Assembly (NCBI RefSeq): GCF_003473545.1
Contig: NZ_QUCM01000001.1
Location: 310,001 to 374,000, forward strand
DNA from: Clostridium sp. AM22-11AC
Lineage (GTDB): Bacteria > Bacillota > Clostridia > Lachnospirales > Lachnospiraceae
Reading direction: 5' to 3'
Length of the DNA: 64,000 bases
Made by a program: the position numbers and the translations under genes. How positions within the stretch are numbered: position 1 is the stretch's first letter; the number at the start of each line of letters is the position of its first letter. Below the pieces are notes generated by a model. That model made no database searches. It had not been told where the DNA came from and saw only the letters and a list, made by a program, of their open reading frames with translations. Shown here piece by piece: positions 10,101 to 16,467 of the stretch.

Positions 10101-10690
10101 CAGTCAACCAGTTTCTTTAAATCTTCGTAATCCAGACATTCTACTTTCTGGATCTCATGGGAAGTACGGAAACCATCAAAGAAATGAAGGAAAGGTACGT
10201 GGCCTTTAATAGCTGCCAGATGAGCAACTGCACCTAAATCCATTGCTTCCTGTGGTGAAGAGGATGCTAACATTGCATATCCGGTCTGACGACAGGCCAT
10301 AACATCGGAATGCTCTGCGTTAATAGAAATCGCATGGGTTGCCACGTTTCTGGATGCTACATGGATAACACCTGGCTTTAACTGACCTGCAATACGGTAC
10401 ATGGTCGGGATCATTAACATAAGTCCCTGGGATGCTGTATAAGAAGTTGCCAGTACACCGCCGTCTAATGCACCATGTACTGCGGAAACAGCTCCGCACT
10501 CAGACTGCATCTCGACCAGTTTTACCTGCTGGCCGAACATGTTCTTCATTCCATTTGCTGACCACTTGTCAACCAGTTCAGCCATTGGAGAAGATGGTGT
10601 GATCGGATAGATCGCTGCTACTTCGGTAAAAGCGTAGGAAGCGTAAGCTGCTGCTTCGTTTCCGTCCATTGCTCTGCTTACTTTACTCAT
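7127..10690 (-). CDS. nifJ: pyruvate:ferredoxin (flavodoxin) oxidoreductase, single chain
   Basis: An 1187-residue fused 2-oxoacid oxidoreductase: oxidative decarboxylation of pyruvate (or a close 2-oxoacid) with CoA to acyl-CoA, CO2 and reduced ferredoxin. The order is canonical: N-terminal domain with YPITPSSPMAE, gamma region, two [4Fe-4S] ferredoxin motifs near residue 690 (CIQCNMCSYVCP) and 745 (CTGCGSCANVCP), a proximal cluster Cys pair CPGCGE, and the TPP site GGDGWAYDIGYGG near 977. It is the first gene of the operon, with AAAGGAAAG as ribosome binding site. Its placement under a dedicated LacI-type repressor, rather than constitutive expression, suggests it serves the substrate-specific pathway as well as or instead of central metabolism. 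Confidence 0.95.
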   Translation of the reverse strand: MSKVSRAMDGNEAAAYASYAFTEVAAIYPITPSSPMAELVDKWSANGMKNMFGQQVKLVEMQSECGAVSAVHGALDGGVLATSYTASQGLMLMIPTMYRIAGQLKPGVIHVASRNVATHAISINAEHSDVMACRQTGYAMLASSSPQEAMDLGAVAHLAAIKGHVPFLHFFDGFRTSHEIQKVECLDYEDLKKLVDWKELEKFRENALNPEHPVLRTTGQYSDTYFQSREACNTYYDALPDIVADYMNEISKITGRDYKPFNYYGAPDAERVIVVMGSASGVLRETVDYLNAKGEKVGFIDAHLYRPFSAKYFLSQLPETVKMITVGDRTKEPGAAGEPLYEDVCSVILESGRNIKVLACRYGLASKDYTPDQVIAQFDNMKAAEPKNHYTVGINDDVTHLSLPVGPEVNTVPEGTISCKFWGLGSDGTVGANKNTIKIIGDHTDLNVQAYFEYDGKKSGGVTRSHLRFGKKPINSTYLVNHADFIACHNKSYLDRYDILADAKEGANVLITCDWKGEELEKHLTPAFKKAAALKKIHLYTIDSTAIAAELGLGSRTNTILQAAFFKITGIIPIEEAVGYMKKAILKSYGRKGEKIVNMNYAAVDKGVEMVEEAEVPARWADIEIPEEKIDENLPKWIRKIQMPVNAMKGDNIPVSDFTDLPDGTMPQGTSKYEKRGIAVNIPVWDSEKCIQCNMCSYVCPHSCIRPFLVNEDEAAKAPKTFTTTDVKGKGAEGLRFRLQVSALDCTGCGSCANVCPSKEKAITMKPLDNNLNEADNWEYAMKLAPKANPFGTTTVKGSQFEQPLLEFPGSCPGCGETPYAKLITQLFGDRMYVATATGCSQVWSTSFPSFPYTTNHKGQGPAVGGSLFENNAEYGMGIWLSVEQQREKLAKHVEELAEKTDDAKIKETAAAWLASYNDKSSRETGEALKNAVLESGLLNENADLVAANVPGDDVKALAEAVCENFDHLTKKSVWFFGGDGWAYDIGYGGLDHVLASGADVNVMVFDTEIYSNTGGQASKATPTGAVAQFAAAGKRRKKKDLGMMAMSYGDVYVAQVAMGANPAQFLKAVTEAEAHKGPSLIIAYAPCISHGLRCGMSDVQGEIKRAVEVGYWQLYRNNPELIKEGKNPFILDSKEPQGDFREFLRGEVRFSSLERTFPEAADALFERTESEAKARYARYKELAEKN

Positions 10691-10879
10691 AATCTGTACT
10701 TTCCTTTCTTTGTGGGGTTGATCGTTTTTAATTAGTTATCATTTTTCATCTCTGTCAGATCTCTCTTCCCCAGAAATCGGACAGCCGGCGAAATGCCTTG
10801 CTTTTGCGGATATGTACTTGTGCATCTTTGTATCTCTTGTATTGCATTTATTTAGTAGTAACATGTACATATCTCATTT

Positions 10880-10908
10880 AGTTTAACGTGTTAGTAAAAC
10901 GTTCATCC
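10880..10908. promoter_or_regulatory. double LacI-type operator just downstream of PFOR start site
   Basis: Two overlapping copies of the motif AGTTTAACGTNTNACT: 10880-10895 (AGTTTAACGTGTTAGT) and, in opposite orientation, 10893-10908 (AGTAAAACGTTCATCC). They are offset by 13 bp. They fall just after the predicted PFOR transcription start (about 10911), a classical repression position. The same 13-bp double arrangement recurs in front of the OadA-like gene. Confidence 0.6.
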
Positions 10909-10917
10909 TTGGCACAA

Positions 10918-10946
10918 ATAATAGTTTATCGTTTGACGTTTGTCAA
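10918..10946 (-). promoter_or_regulatory. PFOR operon promoter with embedded operator
   Basis: On the minus strand TTGACA (10946..10941), a 17-bp spacer and TATTAT (10923..10918) make a near-consensus sigma-A promoter. The operator AGTTTATCGTTTGACG (10923-10938) occupies the spacer exactly, so a bound regulator would block RNA polymerase. Confidence 0.65.
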
Positions 10947-10987
10947 GTGTTTTGATAAAAATACAATATTCTTTGTCAGTTTTATAT

Positions 10988-11003
10988 AGTTTAACGTATT
11001 ACT
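10988..11003. promoter_or_regulatory. upstream LacI-type operator copy
   Basis: AGTTTAACGTATTACT, sharing the AGTTTAACGT core with the sites at 10880 and 12441. It lies about 77 bp upstream of the PFOR start site, suited to DNA looping. A weaker copy, CATAAAACGTATTACG, is at 11093-11108 near a possible regulator promoter (TTGACA 11050-11055, TTAAGA 11073-11078). Confidence 0.55.
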
Positions 11004-11180
11004 TATTGTGCATTTTTCATACATGATCCACGATACTCTTCTTTCCTGCTTGACATAATGTGGAACTCTGGCTTAAGATTGGTTTTAGTAAACATAAAAC
11101 GTATTACGAACATGTTTTTGATATACATAACAGACCTGCCACCTGACGGTGACAACAGATAATATATGGAACAATAAAAT

Positions 11181-11214
11181 AAGACCGCTGCATTTCATTC
11201 ATTTTCGCGGTCTT
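11181..11214. other. 8-bp hairpin in the regulator's 5' leader
   Basis: AAGACCGC (11181-11188) pairs with GCGGTCTT (11207-11214). No T-run follows on the plus strand and only a mixed T/A tract on the minus. It lies 49 bp before the regulator's start codon, so it may be a weak leftward terminator or a leader structure. Confidence 0.35.
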
Positions 11215-11262
11215 AGAGAACTTAGAGAATAAGATATAAGATATTAAGATAAGGGTGAACAT

Positions 11263-12273
11263 ATGGCAACTATAAAGGACGTAGCAAAACAGGCCGGTGT
11301 ATCCGTTACAACCGTGTCCATTATCATAAACGGAAAAGCAGAAGAAAGAAAGATCTCTGCCGCAACCCAGCAACGGGTGGCAGAAGCAATGCGTGACTTA
11401 GGCTATCAGCCAAACTTAAGCGCAAGACGCCTGCGCTCCCAGGAAAATGAGCGCCCTGTGATCGCATTTTTCTGGCCATTGGACTATCGTGTTTCCATTC
11501 TGGCTTCTTTCTTAAATTTCATTCAGATAGAAATTGCCGAATCTGGCTTTGACTGTGAAATGATGATACAGACTTATGAAAATGATAAACTGGAACAATA
11601 TGGTACCACTTTCTTAAAAAATGGCTACAGCGGCGCTATTATCGGTGCATGCTCTGCCAAAGACCAGCAGTGGCTTGAGGGCATCTGCCCCCGTATGCCA
11701 GTGATACTGATCAACCGTGAGTCCGAACATTTTTCCACTGTATGCACCGATAATGACGAAGTCGGCCTGATGGCAGCCACAAAGATCCGCCAGAAAGGTT
11801 ATACAGAAGCAGCTATCTTTGCATCCAGACACTCCTACTTTGCTACCAGTCAGCGTGTCCAGGCATTTATAAGTTCCTGCGAACGTCTGGGAATTGAAAC
11901 AGACGAAAAATACATTCTGAAGGGATCCAGTACACGAAACGGCGGTTATGAGATCGGCAAACAATACGCTGCCCTTAAGGAACCACCAAAAATGATCTTC
12001 TGTGACTCCGATGCCATTGCCCTGGGTGCCTTAAGAGCTTTCCATGAAGAAGGGATCTCTGTTCCGGGAGATGCAGAACTTCTCTCCATTGGTATGTTGG
12101 ATCCGGAAGCTGCTTCCTACTATGTTCCATCCCTTAGTGTAGTAGAAATGCCAAACAAAGAGATCGGTCAGCAGGTTCTGCGCCTGATGAGAAAAAAAGT
12201 TTTAAACAATGATATGTCATCAGAGCATGTGAAAGTACATGCGAAACTGATGCTGAGAGAGAGTTTTTCATAA
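11263..12273 (+). CDS. LacI-family transcriptional regulator
   Basis: A 336-residue regulator with a LacI helix-turn-helix at residues 3-22 (TIKDVAKQAGVSVTTVSIII), a hinge near residue 55 (SARRLRS) and a periplasmic-binding-protein-like effector domain to the C-terminus. ATG at 11263 is preceded by AAGGGTG. It is divergent from the PFOR operon and upstream of the OadA-like gene, and operators with the central CG expected for LacI-family sites occur on both sides. It is therefore the likely repressor of both arms, released by the pathway substrate or an intermediate. Effector identity is not visible. A strong terminator follows. Confidence 0.9.
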   Translation: MATIKDVAKQAGVSVTTVSIIINGKAEERKISAATQQRVAEAMRDLGYQPNLSARRLRSQENERPVIAFFWPLDYRVSILASFLNFIQIEIAESGFDCEMMIQTYENDKLEQYGTTFLKNGYSGAIIGACSAKDQQWLEGICPRMPVILINRESEHFSTVCTDNDEVGLMAATKIRQKGYTEAAIFASRHSYFATSQRVQAFISSCERLGIETDEKYILKGSSTRNGGYEIGKQYAALKEPPKMIFCDSDAIALGALRAFHEEGISVPGDAELLSIGMLDPEAASYYVPSLSVVEMPNKEIGQQVLRLMRKKVLNNDMSSEHVKVHAKLMLRESFS

Positions 12274-12298
12274 TCCATTTGTCATCTATTATTTTTTG

Positions 12299-12330
12299 CA
12301 GGAGCTGTAAATATCAGCTCCTGTCTTTTT
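12299..12330 (+). terminator. Rho-independent terminator of the LacI-type gene
   Basis: CAGGAGCTG (12299-12307) and CAGCTCCTG (12315-12323) form a perfect 9-bp stem, followed by TCTTTTT. Confidence 0.85.
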
Positions 12331-12397
12331 ATCTCATTACTATGTTATAGTTTCCACAACACGTAATCTTCTTTTTCACGTTTTTTCATTTTCCCTC

Positions 12398-12456
12398 TTG
12401 ACAACCTCATTCTTTTTTAGTATTCTTGTTTTAACGATTTAGTTTAACGTTTGACT
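12398..12456 (+). promoter_or_regulatory. promoter and double operator of the OadA-like transcription unit
   Basis: TTGACA (12398-12403), a 17-bp spacer and TATTCT (12421-12426) predict a start near 12433. The operator AGTTTAACGTTTGACT is at 12441-12456, with a weaker overlapping copy at 12428-12443, again offset by 13 bp. A bound repressor would sit over the start site. Confidence 0.65.
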
Positions 12457-12538
12457 TAAGTATTACATATCCTACATGATTCAACCTTTGCAGGTTTCTG
12501 ACATGCATACTTCCCCTTTTGCATCTGCCAGTACCTGC

Positions 12539-12640
12539 CGTTCTCTGGCCAGCTTTCAGTACCTGGCCCCTCCGGATTCTTTTTTTGATTTCCTGCCGGA
12601 ACCTGCCATTTTCCAGGTACTGTAAACTGACCAGAGAACG
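12539..12640 (+). other. nested three-stem hairpin in the OadA-like mRNA leader
   Basis: Three nested inverted repeats: CGTTCTCTGG (12539-12548) with CCAGAGAACG (12631-12640); CAGTACCTGG (12557-12566) with CCAGGTACTG (12613-12622); and TCCGG (12571-12575) with CCGGA (12596-12600). The two outer stems are perfect 10-mers. It lies within the ~350-nt leader between promoter and gene. It may be a regulatory RNA or a remnant of a small palindromic element. Confidence 0.6.
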
Positions 12641-12787
12641 ATTCTCCAAAAAATCAAGAAAATCCAACATTCCCCGACAGGTTTTCTCTTTGATCCACCT
12701 GTCAACAGCAAACAACTATAATAAATAATCAAAGGAGCATGTCACCTTGCGGTGACATCCTTATTACGAAATGAAAGGTGTGGTATT

Positions 12788-14200
12788 TTGTTCTGGAACA
12801 AAAAAAAGGCTCCTGAACTTTCTGCTCCTTCCGGAATCGGAGCAGCAGACTTTGCAGGCGCAGGAACTCCTCTTAAATTCAACAGTGTAGATTTCCGCGA
12901 CGGACAGCAGTCTCTTTTTGCAACCCGTCTTACCACTGCAGATATGATCCCGCTCTTAGAGCAGATGGACGCAGTTGGATATGACTCCATGGAAATGTGG
13001 GGCGGCGCTACCTTCGATGTAGCAGTCCGTTTCCTGAAAGACGATCCGTGGGAGCGCGTAAGAACCTTTAAAAAATACGTAAAGAAAACCCCATTAAAAA
13101 TGGTACTCCGCGGCCAGAACCTGGTTGGCTACAAAGCATATCCAGATGACGTAGTAGAAGCCTTCATCGCACAGGCAGCAGAAGCCGGAATCGATGTATT
13201 CCTTACCTTCGATGCCCTTCAGGACCTGAGAAACTGCGAAACCACATTCAAAGCCATCAAAAAAGCAGGCAAAAAGATCGAAGGTTCCGTTCAGTATAAT
13301 GTAAGCCCATTCCATACAACAGAAGTATTCGTCCAGAATGCCTTAGAACAGGAACAGATGGGTGCATCCCTGATGCACGTAGAAGATATGGCCGGACTTA
13401 TGACACCGGAAGCTGCCTACGAACTGATCACCGCTTTGAAAAAAGCCCTTAAGATCCCGGTACATCTTCACTGCCACTGCACAGGCGGTATGGCAGAAAT
13501 GGCTTACTGGGAAGCCATCCGCGCCGGTGTAGACGGACTGGATGTATGTGTTTCCTCTATGTCCATGGGACCATCCCTTCCGCCAATCGAAAGCTACCTG
13601 GCAGCTTTAAAGGGAACCAGCAGAGATCCGAAGATCGATCTTGGACAGTTCGCTGACATCAACAAAAAATTTGCTGAACTTCGCCGCAAATACGCAGACT
13701 TCGGCACCAAACTGGTAGGTGTAGACGTTGGCTGTCTCCAGCATCAGATCCCAGGCGGTATGCTCTCCAACCTGGAAAGCCAGCTTACAGCCATGAAACT
13801 GTATGACCGTCTCCCAGAAGTATTAGAAGAAGCAACCCGTGTCCGTGCTGATATGGGATATCCGCCTCTTGCCACCCCATCCAGCCAGATGTGCGGTGCC
13901 CAGGCAACCACAAACGTATTAACCGGCAACCGCTACGCAATGGTCAGCCGTGAATTAAAAGACTACTGCCGCGGTCTCTACGGACGCCCACCGGGCCCTA
14001 TTGATCCAACCCTTCTTGAAAAGGCCCTTGGAGATGAAAAACCGGCATTCATCCGTCCTGGTGACCAGTTAGCTCCAGGAATGGACACAGCAAGAGCCGA
14101 AGTCGGCTCACTTGCCCGCACAGAAGAAGACATAGTCACCTATGCCCTCTTCCCAGGCTATGCCCCAGATTTTCTGAAAGCTAAATACAGCTTGCAGTAA
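12788..14200 (+). CDS. OadA-like carboxyltransferase/DRE-TIM metalloenzyme without biotin domain
   Basis: About 470 residues matching the carboxyltransferase (alpha) domain of oxaloacetate decarboxylase and pyruvate carboxylase: DFRDGQQSL, MWGGATFD, LLRGQN-like VLRGQNLVGY and the metal-binding HLHCHC. There is no biotin-carrier domain or AMKM motif. In the block HVEDMAGL, Glu (codon 13382-13384) stands where the family has the catalytic carboxylated Lys (KDMAGL). The enzyme may therefore catalyse a biotin-independent decarboxylation or C-C lyase reaction. I favour a TTG start at 12788, 7 bp after AAAGGTG; a GTG at 12752 lies in a hairpin with a poorly spaced site. It is followed 85 bp later by the CMD-like gene. 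Confidence 0.75.
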   Translation: MFWNKKKAPELSAPSGIGAADFAGAGTPLKFNSVDFRDGQQSLFATRLTTADMIPLLEQMDAVGYDSMEMWGGATFDVAVRFLKDDPWERVRTFKKYVKKTPLKMVLRGQNLVGYKAYPDDVVEAFIAQAAEAGIDVFLTFDALQDLRNCETTFKAIKKAGKKIEGSVQYNVSPFHTTEVFVQNALEQEQMGASLMHVEDMAGLMTPEAAYELITALKKALKIPVHLHCHCTGGMAEMAYWEAIRAGVDGLDVCVSSMSMGPSLPPIESYLAALKGTSRDPKIDLGQFADINKKFAELRRKYADFGTKLVGVDVGCLQHQIPGGMLSNLESQLTAMKLYDRLPEVLEEATRVRADMGYPPLATPSSQMCGAQATTNVLTGNRYAMVSRELKDYCRGLYGRPPGPIDPTLLEKALGDEKPAFIRPGDQLAPGMDTARAEVGSLARTEEDIVTYALFPGYAPDFLKAKYSLQ

Positions 14201-14239
14201 ATCCCATTTTATTTTATCCACTCACGAACACGCACTAAT

Positions 14240-14267
14240 GCGCTCCACTGCCTGCTGACGCAGGCGG
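14240..14267 (+). repeat. 28-bp dispersed hairpin repeat, copy 1
   Basis: This 28-bp sequence is identical to 25650-25677. It contains TGCCTGC-TGAC-GCAGGCG, a 7-bp hairpin. Similarity extends about 20 bp upstream from a shared CTCAC and a few bases downstream. It lies between the OadA-like and CMD-like genes. Confidence 0.8.
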
Positions 14268-14303
14268 TATGTTTATCAATAATAAGTGAAAGAAGGTATT
14301 ACG

Positions 14304-14702
14304 TTGAAACAGACAGACGAAGCTAAACTTGAGCGTTCCAGAGAGATCCTGGAAGCTTTAAAAGAAGCCCGCGGAGGAAAACTTTTAGACTCCCACCGTG
14401 TTATGGGAAATGACCCGAACCTGATCAATATGTTCTATCAGCAATATGTAAACTGCAACAAAAAAGACATCTCTATTCCTAAAAAGTACAGAGAACTGAT
14501 CGTCATGGCAGTCGGAATTGCAACCTCCACAGAGACCACTATGAAAGTCCATGGAAAACTGGCTCTGGAAAACGGCGCTACCATTGATGAGATCTTTGAA
14601 GTTATCCGCATCCTGTTCTTCACCTGCGGCGTAACAAAACTGCTTCCAGCACTGGAAACCCTCGGAGATCTTTTCGAAGCAATCGACCTGGAAGAAAAAT
14701 AA
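14304..14702 (+). CDS. carboxymuconolactone decarboxylase-like (AhpD-fold) protein
   Basis: A 132-residue all-helical AhpD/CMD-fold protein. The family region reads MAVGIATSTETTMKVHGKLALENGA, cut here to its key part TSTETTMKVH, where redox-active members have CxxC. The catalytic cysteines are therefore absent, as in true gamma-carboxymuconolactone decarboxylases. I choose the TTG at 14304 (AGAAGG 7 bp upstream) over an in-frame GTG at 14286. The same TTG-with-short-spacer initiation is used by the preceding gene. It is probably co-transcribed with the OadA-like enzyme and may be its partner subunit or a decarboxylase for a pathway intermediate. Confidence 0.7.
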   Translation: MKQTDEAKLERSREILEALKEARGGKLLDSHRVMGNDPNLINMFYQQYVNCNKKDISIPKKYRELIVMAVGIATSTETTMKVHGKLALENGATIDEIFEVIRILFFTCGVTKLLPALETLGDLFEAIDLEEK

Positions 14703-14768
14703 ATATAAACACCGCTATGTAAAAACAAAGTAAACTTTTTTTAACTGAACAGTATAAAAACGCTTTTC

Positions 14769-14812
14769 AAAAGGCCTTTCTATGATAAAATAAATCACAG
14801 GAGGGCCTTTTA
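14769..14812 (+). terminator. probable terminator after the CMD-like gene
   Basis: AAAAGGCC (14769-14776) pairs with GGCCTTTT (14804-14811) around a 27-nt AT-rich loop and is followed by a T-rich stretch. The large loop makes it moderate evidence. Confidence 0.5.
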
Positions 14813-14850
14813 TTCTATTTCCCACACTTATATATAAAGGTATACATATT

Positions 14851-16203
14851 ATGAAAACAGATAGTGCGCAGATACAATATGATAAAATGACAAAAACCCC
14901 CGTCAACAAACTGGTACTGCAGCTTGGACTGCCAACCACAGTGAGTATGCTTGTGACCAGTGTATACAATATGGCAGATACCTTCTTTGTAAGCCAGCTC
15001 GGAACCAGTGTCAGCGGTGCTACAGGAGTCGTGTTCGCCCTGATGGCTATTATCAATGCCTTCGGCTTCATGTTCGGACATGGCGCAGGCAGCAATATCA
15101 GCCGTAAACTGGGAGCGCATGACGTAGAAAGCGCCCGCAAATTCGCATCCACCAGCTTCTTCTTATCATTATTATGTGGCGCCCTCATTTGCATCCTTGG
15201 CTTTCTCTTCCACACTCCCTTCATGCGTCTCCTTGGAAGCACTGACTCCATCCTTCCTCACGCGATCGAATATAGCACCTGGATCCTTATTGCAGCACCA
15301 GCCATGGCATCCAGCTGCGTTATGAATAACATTCTCCGCTACGAAGGAAAAGCCTTCTTTGCCATGTTAGGTCTTGCCTCCGGCGGTATTTTAAACATCT
15401 TCGGAGACATGTTCCTGATCTTCGTCCTAAAACTGGGAGTCCGTGGCGCTGGTATCTCCACCGCTATTTCCCAGTACATCAGCATGGCCATCCTCATCAG
15501 CCCATTCCTTCGCGGAAAAGTCCAAAGCCGCCTAAACATCCGCTACGTCACCCGACAGTTCAGCGATGTGTCCAACATCCTGGCAACCGGCTTTCCAAGC
15601 CTGATGCGCCAGGGACTTAACAGCGTTTCCGTTATGGTTTTAAACCGCTTTGCAGGCCCTTACGGCGATGCCGCTATCGCAGCCATGAGCATTGTCACCA
15701 GGATCATAAACTTCCTCTTCTGTGTAGCACTGGGCATAGGACAAGGCTTCCAACCCGTCAGCGCCTTCAACTACGGCGCAGGAAAATACAAACGTGTCCG
15801 TAATGCTTTCTGGTTCAGCGTAAAAAGCAGCTTCGTAGTAATGAGCATTTCCGCCTTTATCGGAATAACCTGCTCTGCCCCCATCGTGCGCATGTTCCGT
15901 GATGACCCGGCAGTCCTTGCCATCGGTATTCCCGCCCTGCGTATCCAGTGCATTGCCCTCTTCTTCATGCCACTTTCCCTCTATGGAAACATGCTCTTCC
16001 AGAGCATTGGAAAGAATGGCCGTGCTACCTTCCTGTCCATGATCAGAAGCGGACTCATTTTCATTCCCGTCCTCTGTATCATGAACACTATCCTTGGACT
16101 CACCGGAATTCAGATATCCCAGACCATCTCTGATATCATATCAGCTTCTATCACACTTCCGATGGTCGTAAAATTCTTTAAAACCATGCCTAAAGACAAA
16201 TAA
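14851..16203 (+). CDS. MATE-family efflux transporter
   Basis: A 450-residue Na+- or H+-coupled multidrug/toxin extrusion protein with about twelve membrane helices. The N-terminal MATE signature is clear (PVNKLVLQLGLPTTVSML, NMADTFFVSQLG), and the second half repeats the fold (GFPSLMRQGLNSVSVMVLN). ATG at 14851 is 10 bp after AAAGG. It is transcribed on its own, convergent with the tct operon, and separated from it by the large palindrome at 16260-16452. Substrate unknown. Confidence 0.92.
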   Translation: MKTDSAQIQYDKMTKTPVNKLVLQLGLPTTVSMLVTSVYNMADTFFVSQLGTSVSGATGVVFALMAIINAFGFMFGHGAGSNISRKLGAHDVESARKFASTSFFLSLLCGALICILGFLFHTPFMRLLGSTDSILPHAIEYSTWILIAAPAMASSCVMNNILRYEGKAFFAMLGLASGGILNIFGDMFLIFVLKLGVRGAGISTAISQYISMAILISPFLRGKVQSRLNIRYVTRQFSDVSNILATGFPSLMRQGLNSVSVMVLNRFAGPYGDAAIAAMSIVTRIINFLFCVALGIGQGFQPVSAFNYGAGKYKRVRNAFWFSVKSSFVVMSISAFIGITCSAPIVRMFRDDPAVLAIGIPALRIQCIALFFMPLSLYGNMLFQSIGKNGRATFLSMIRSGLIFIPVLCIMNTILGLTGIQISQTISDIISASITLPMVVKFFKTMPKDK

Positions 16204-16217
16204 AATTTCCATCAAAA

Positions 16218-16244
16218 AACCTCCCGGACTGCGTCCGAGAGGTT
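16218..16244 (-). terminator. leftward terminator beyond the tct operon
   Basis: Read on the minus strand, AACCTCTCGGAC and GTCCGGGAGGTT pair with one mismatch, followed by TTTTTT. It faces the tctABC direction but lies beyond the palindrome. It may also end transcripts running through that element. Confidence 0.7.
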
Positions 16245-16259
16245 GGCAACACCCTAGCT

Positions 16260-16452
16260 GAAAAGAGGATGAGGTACATGAGAAGCAGCCATTTCAGAAA
16301 AAAGACCTGTTTTGTGAGTATAGCGTCAGGTCTGTGATACACTGTCTGAACATGCGCAGCATGTGAGTTTGTATCACAGACCTGACAAAAAGCGACGGAG
16401 CAAAACAGGTCTTTTTTCGCCGGGATGCGCTTATGTACCTCATCCTCTTTTC
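16260..16452. repeat. 193-bp nested palindrome (four stems)
   Basis: Perfect nested arms: 20 bp (16260-16279 with 16433-16452), 17 bp (16298-16314 with 16401-16417), 16 bp (16326-16341 with 16370-16385) and 6 bp (ACATGC 16350-16355 with GCATGT 16359-16364). Unpaired gaps separate the stems. It fills the gap between convergent MATE and tctA genes and encodes no credible protein. It could be a MITE-like palindromic element or a structured RNA. Confidence 0.85.
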
Positions 16453-16467
16453 TTTCGAATATGTGCC

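Noticed and set aside
11181..11214. Strong terminator upstream of the LacI-type gene
   Set aside because: The stem is good but no uninterrupted U-run follows on either strand, so it is listed only as a hairpin.
12739..12774. Short leader peptide frame before the OadA-like gene
   Set aside because: An ATG lies only one base after GGAG, too close for efficient initiation, and it overlaps a hairpin. No attenuation-type codon run is present.
1855..14200. Classical citrate fermentation cluster (CitS plus oxaloacetate decarboxylase)
   Set aside because: A 2HCT carrier and an OadA-like gene are present, but citrate lyase (citCDEFXG), oadB/oadG and the biotin carrier are absent, and the OadA-like active-site Lys is replaced. 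The citrate reading is not supported.
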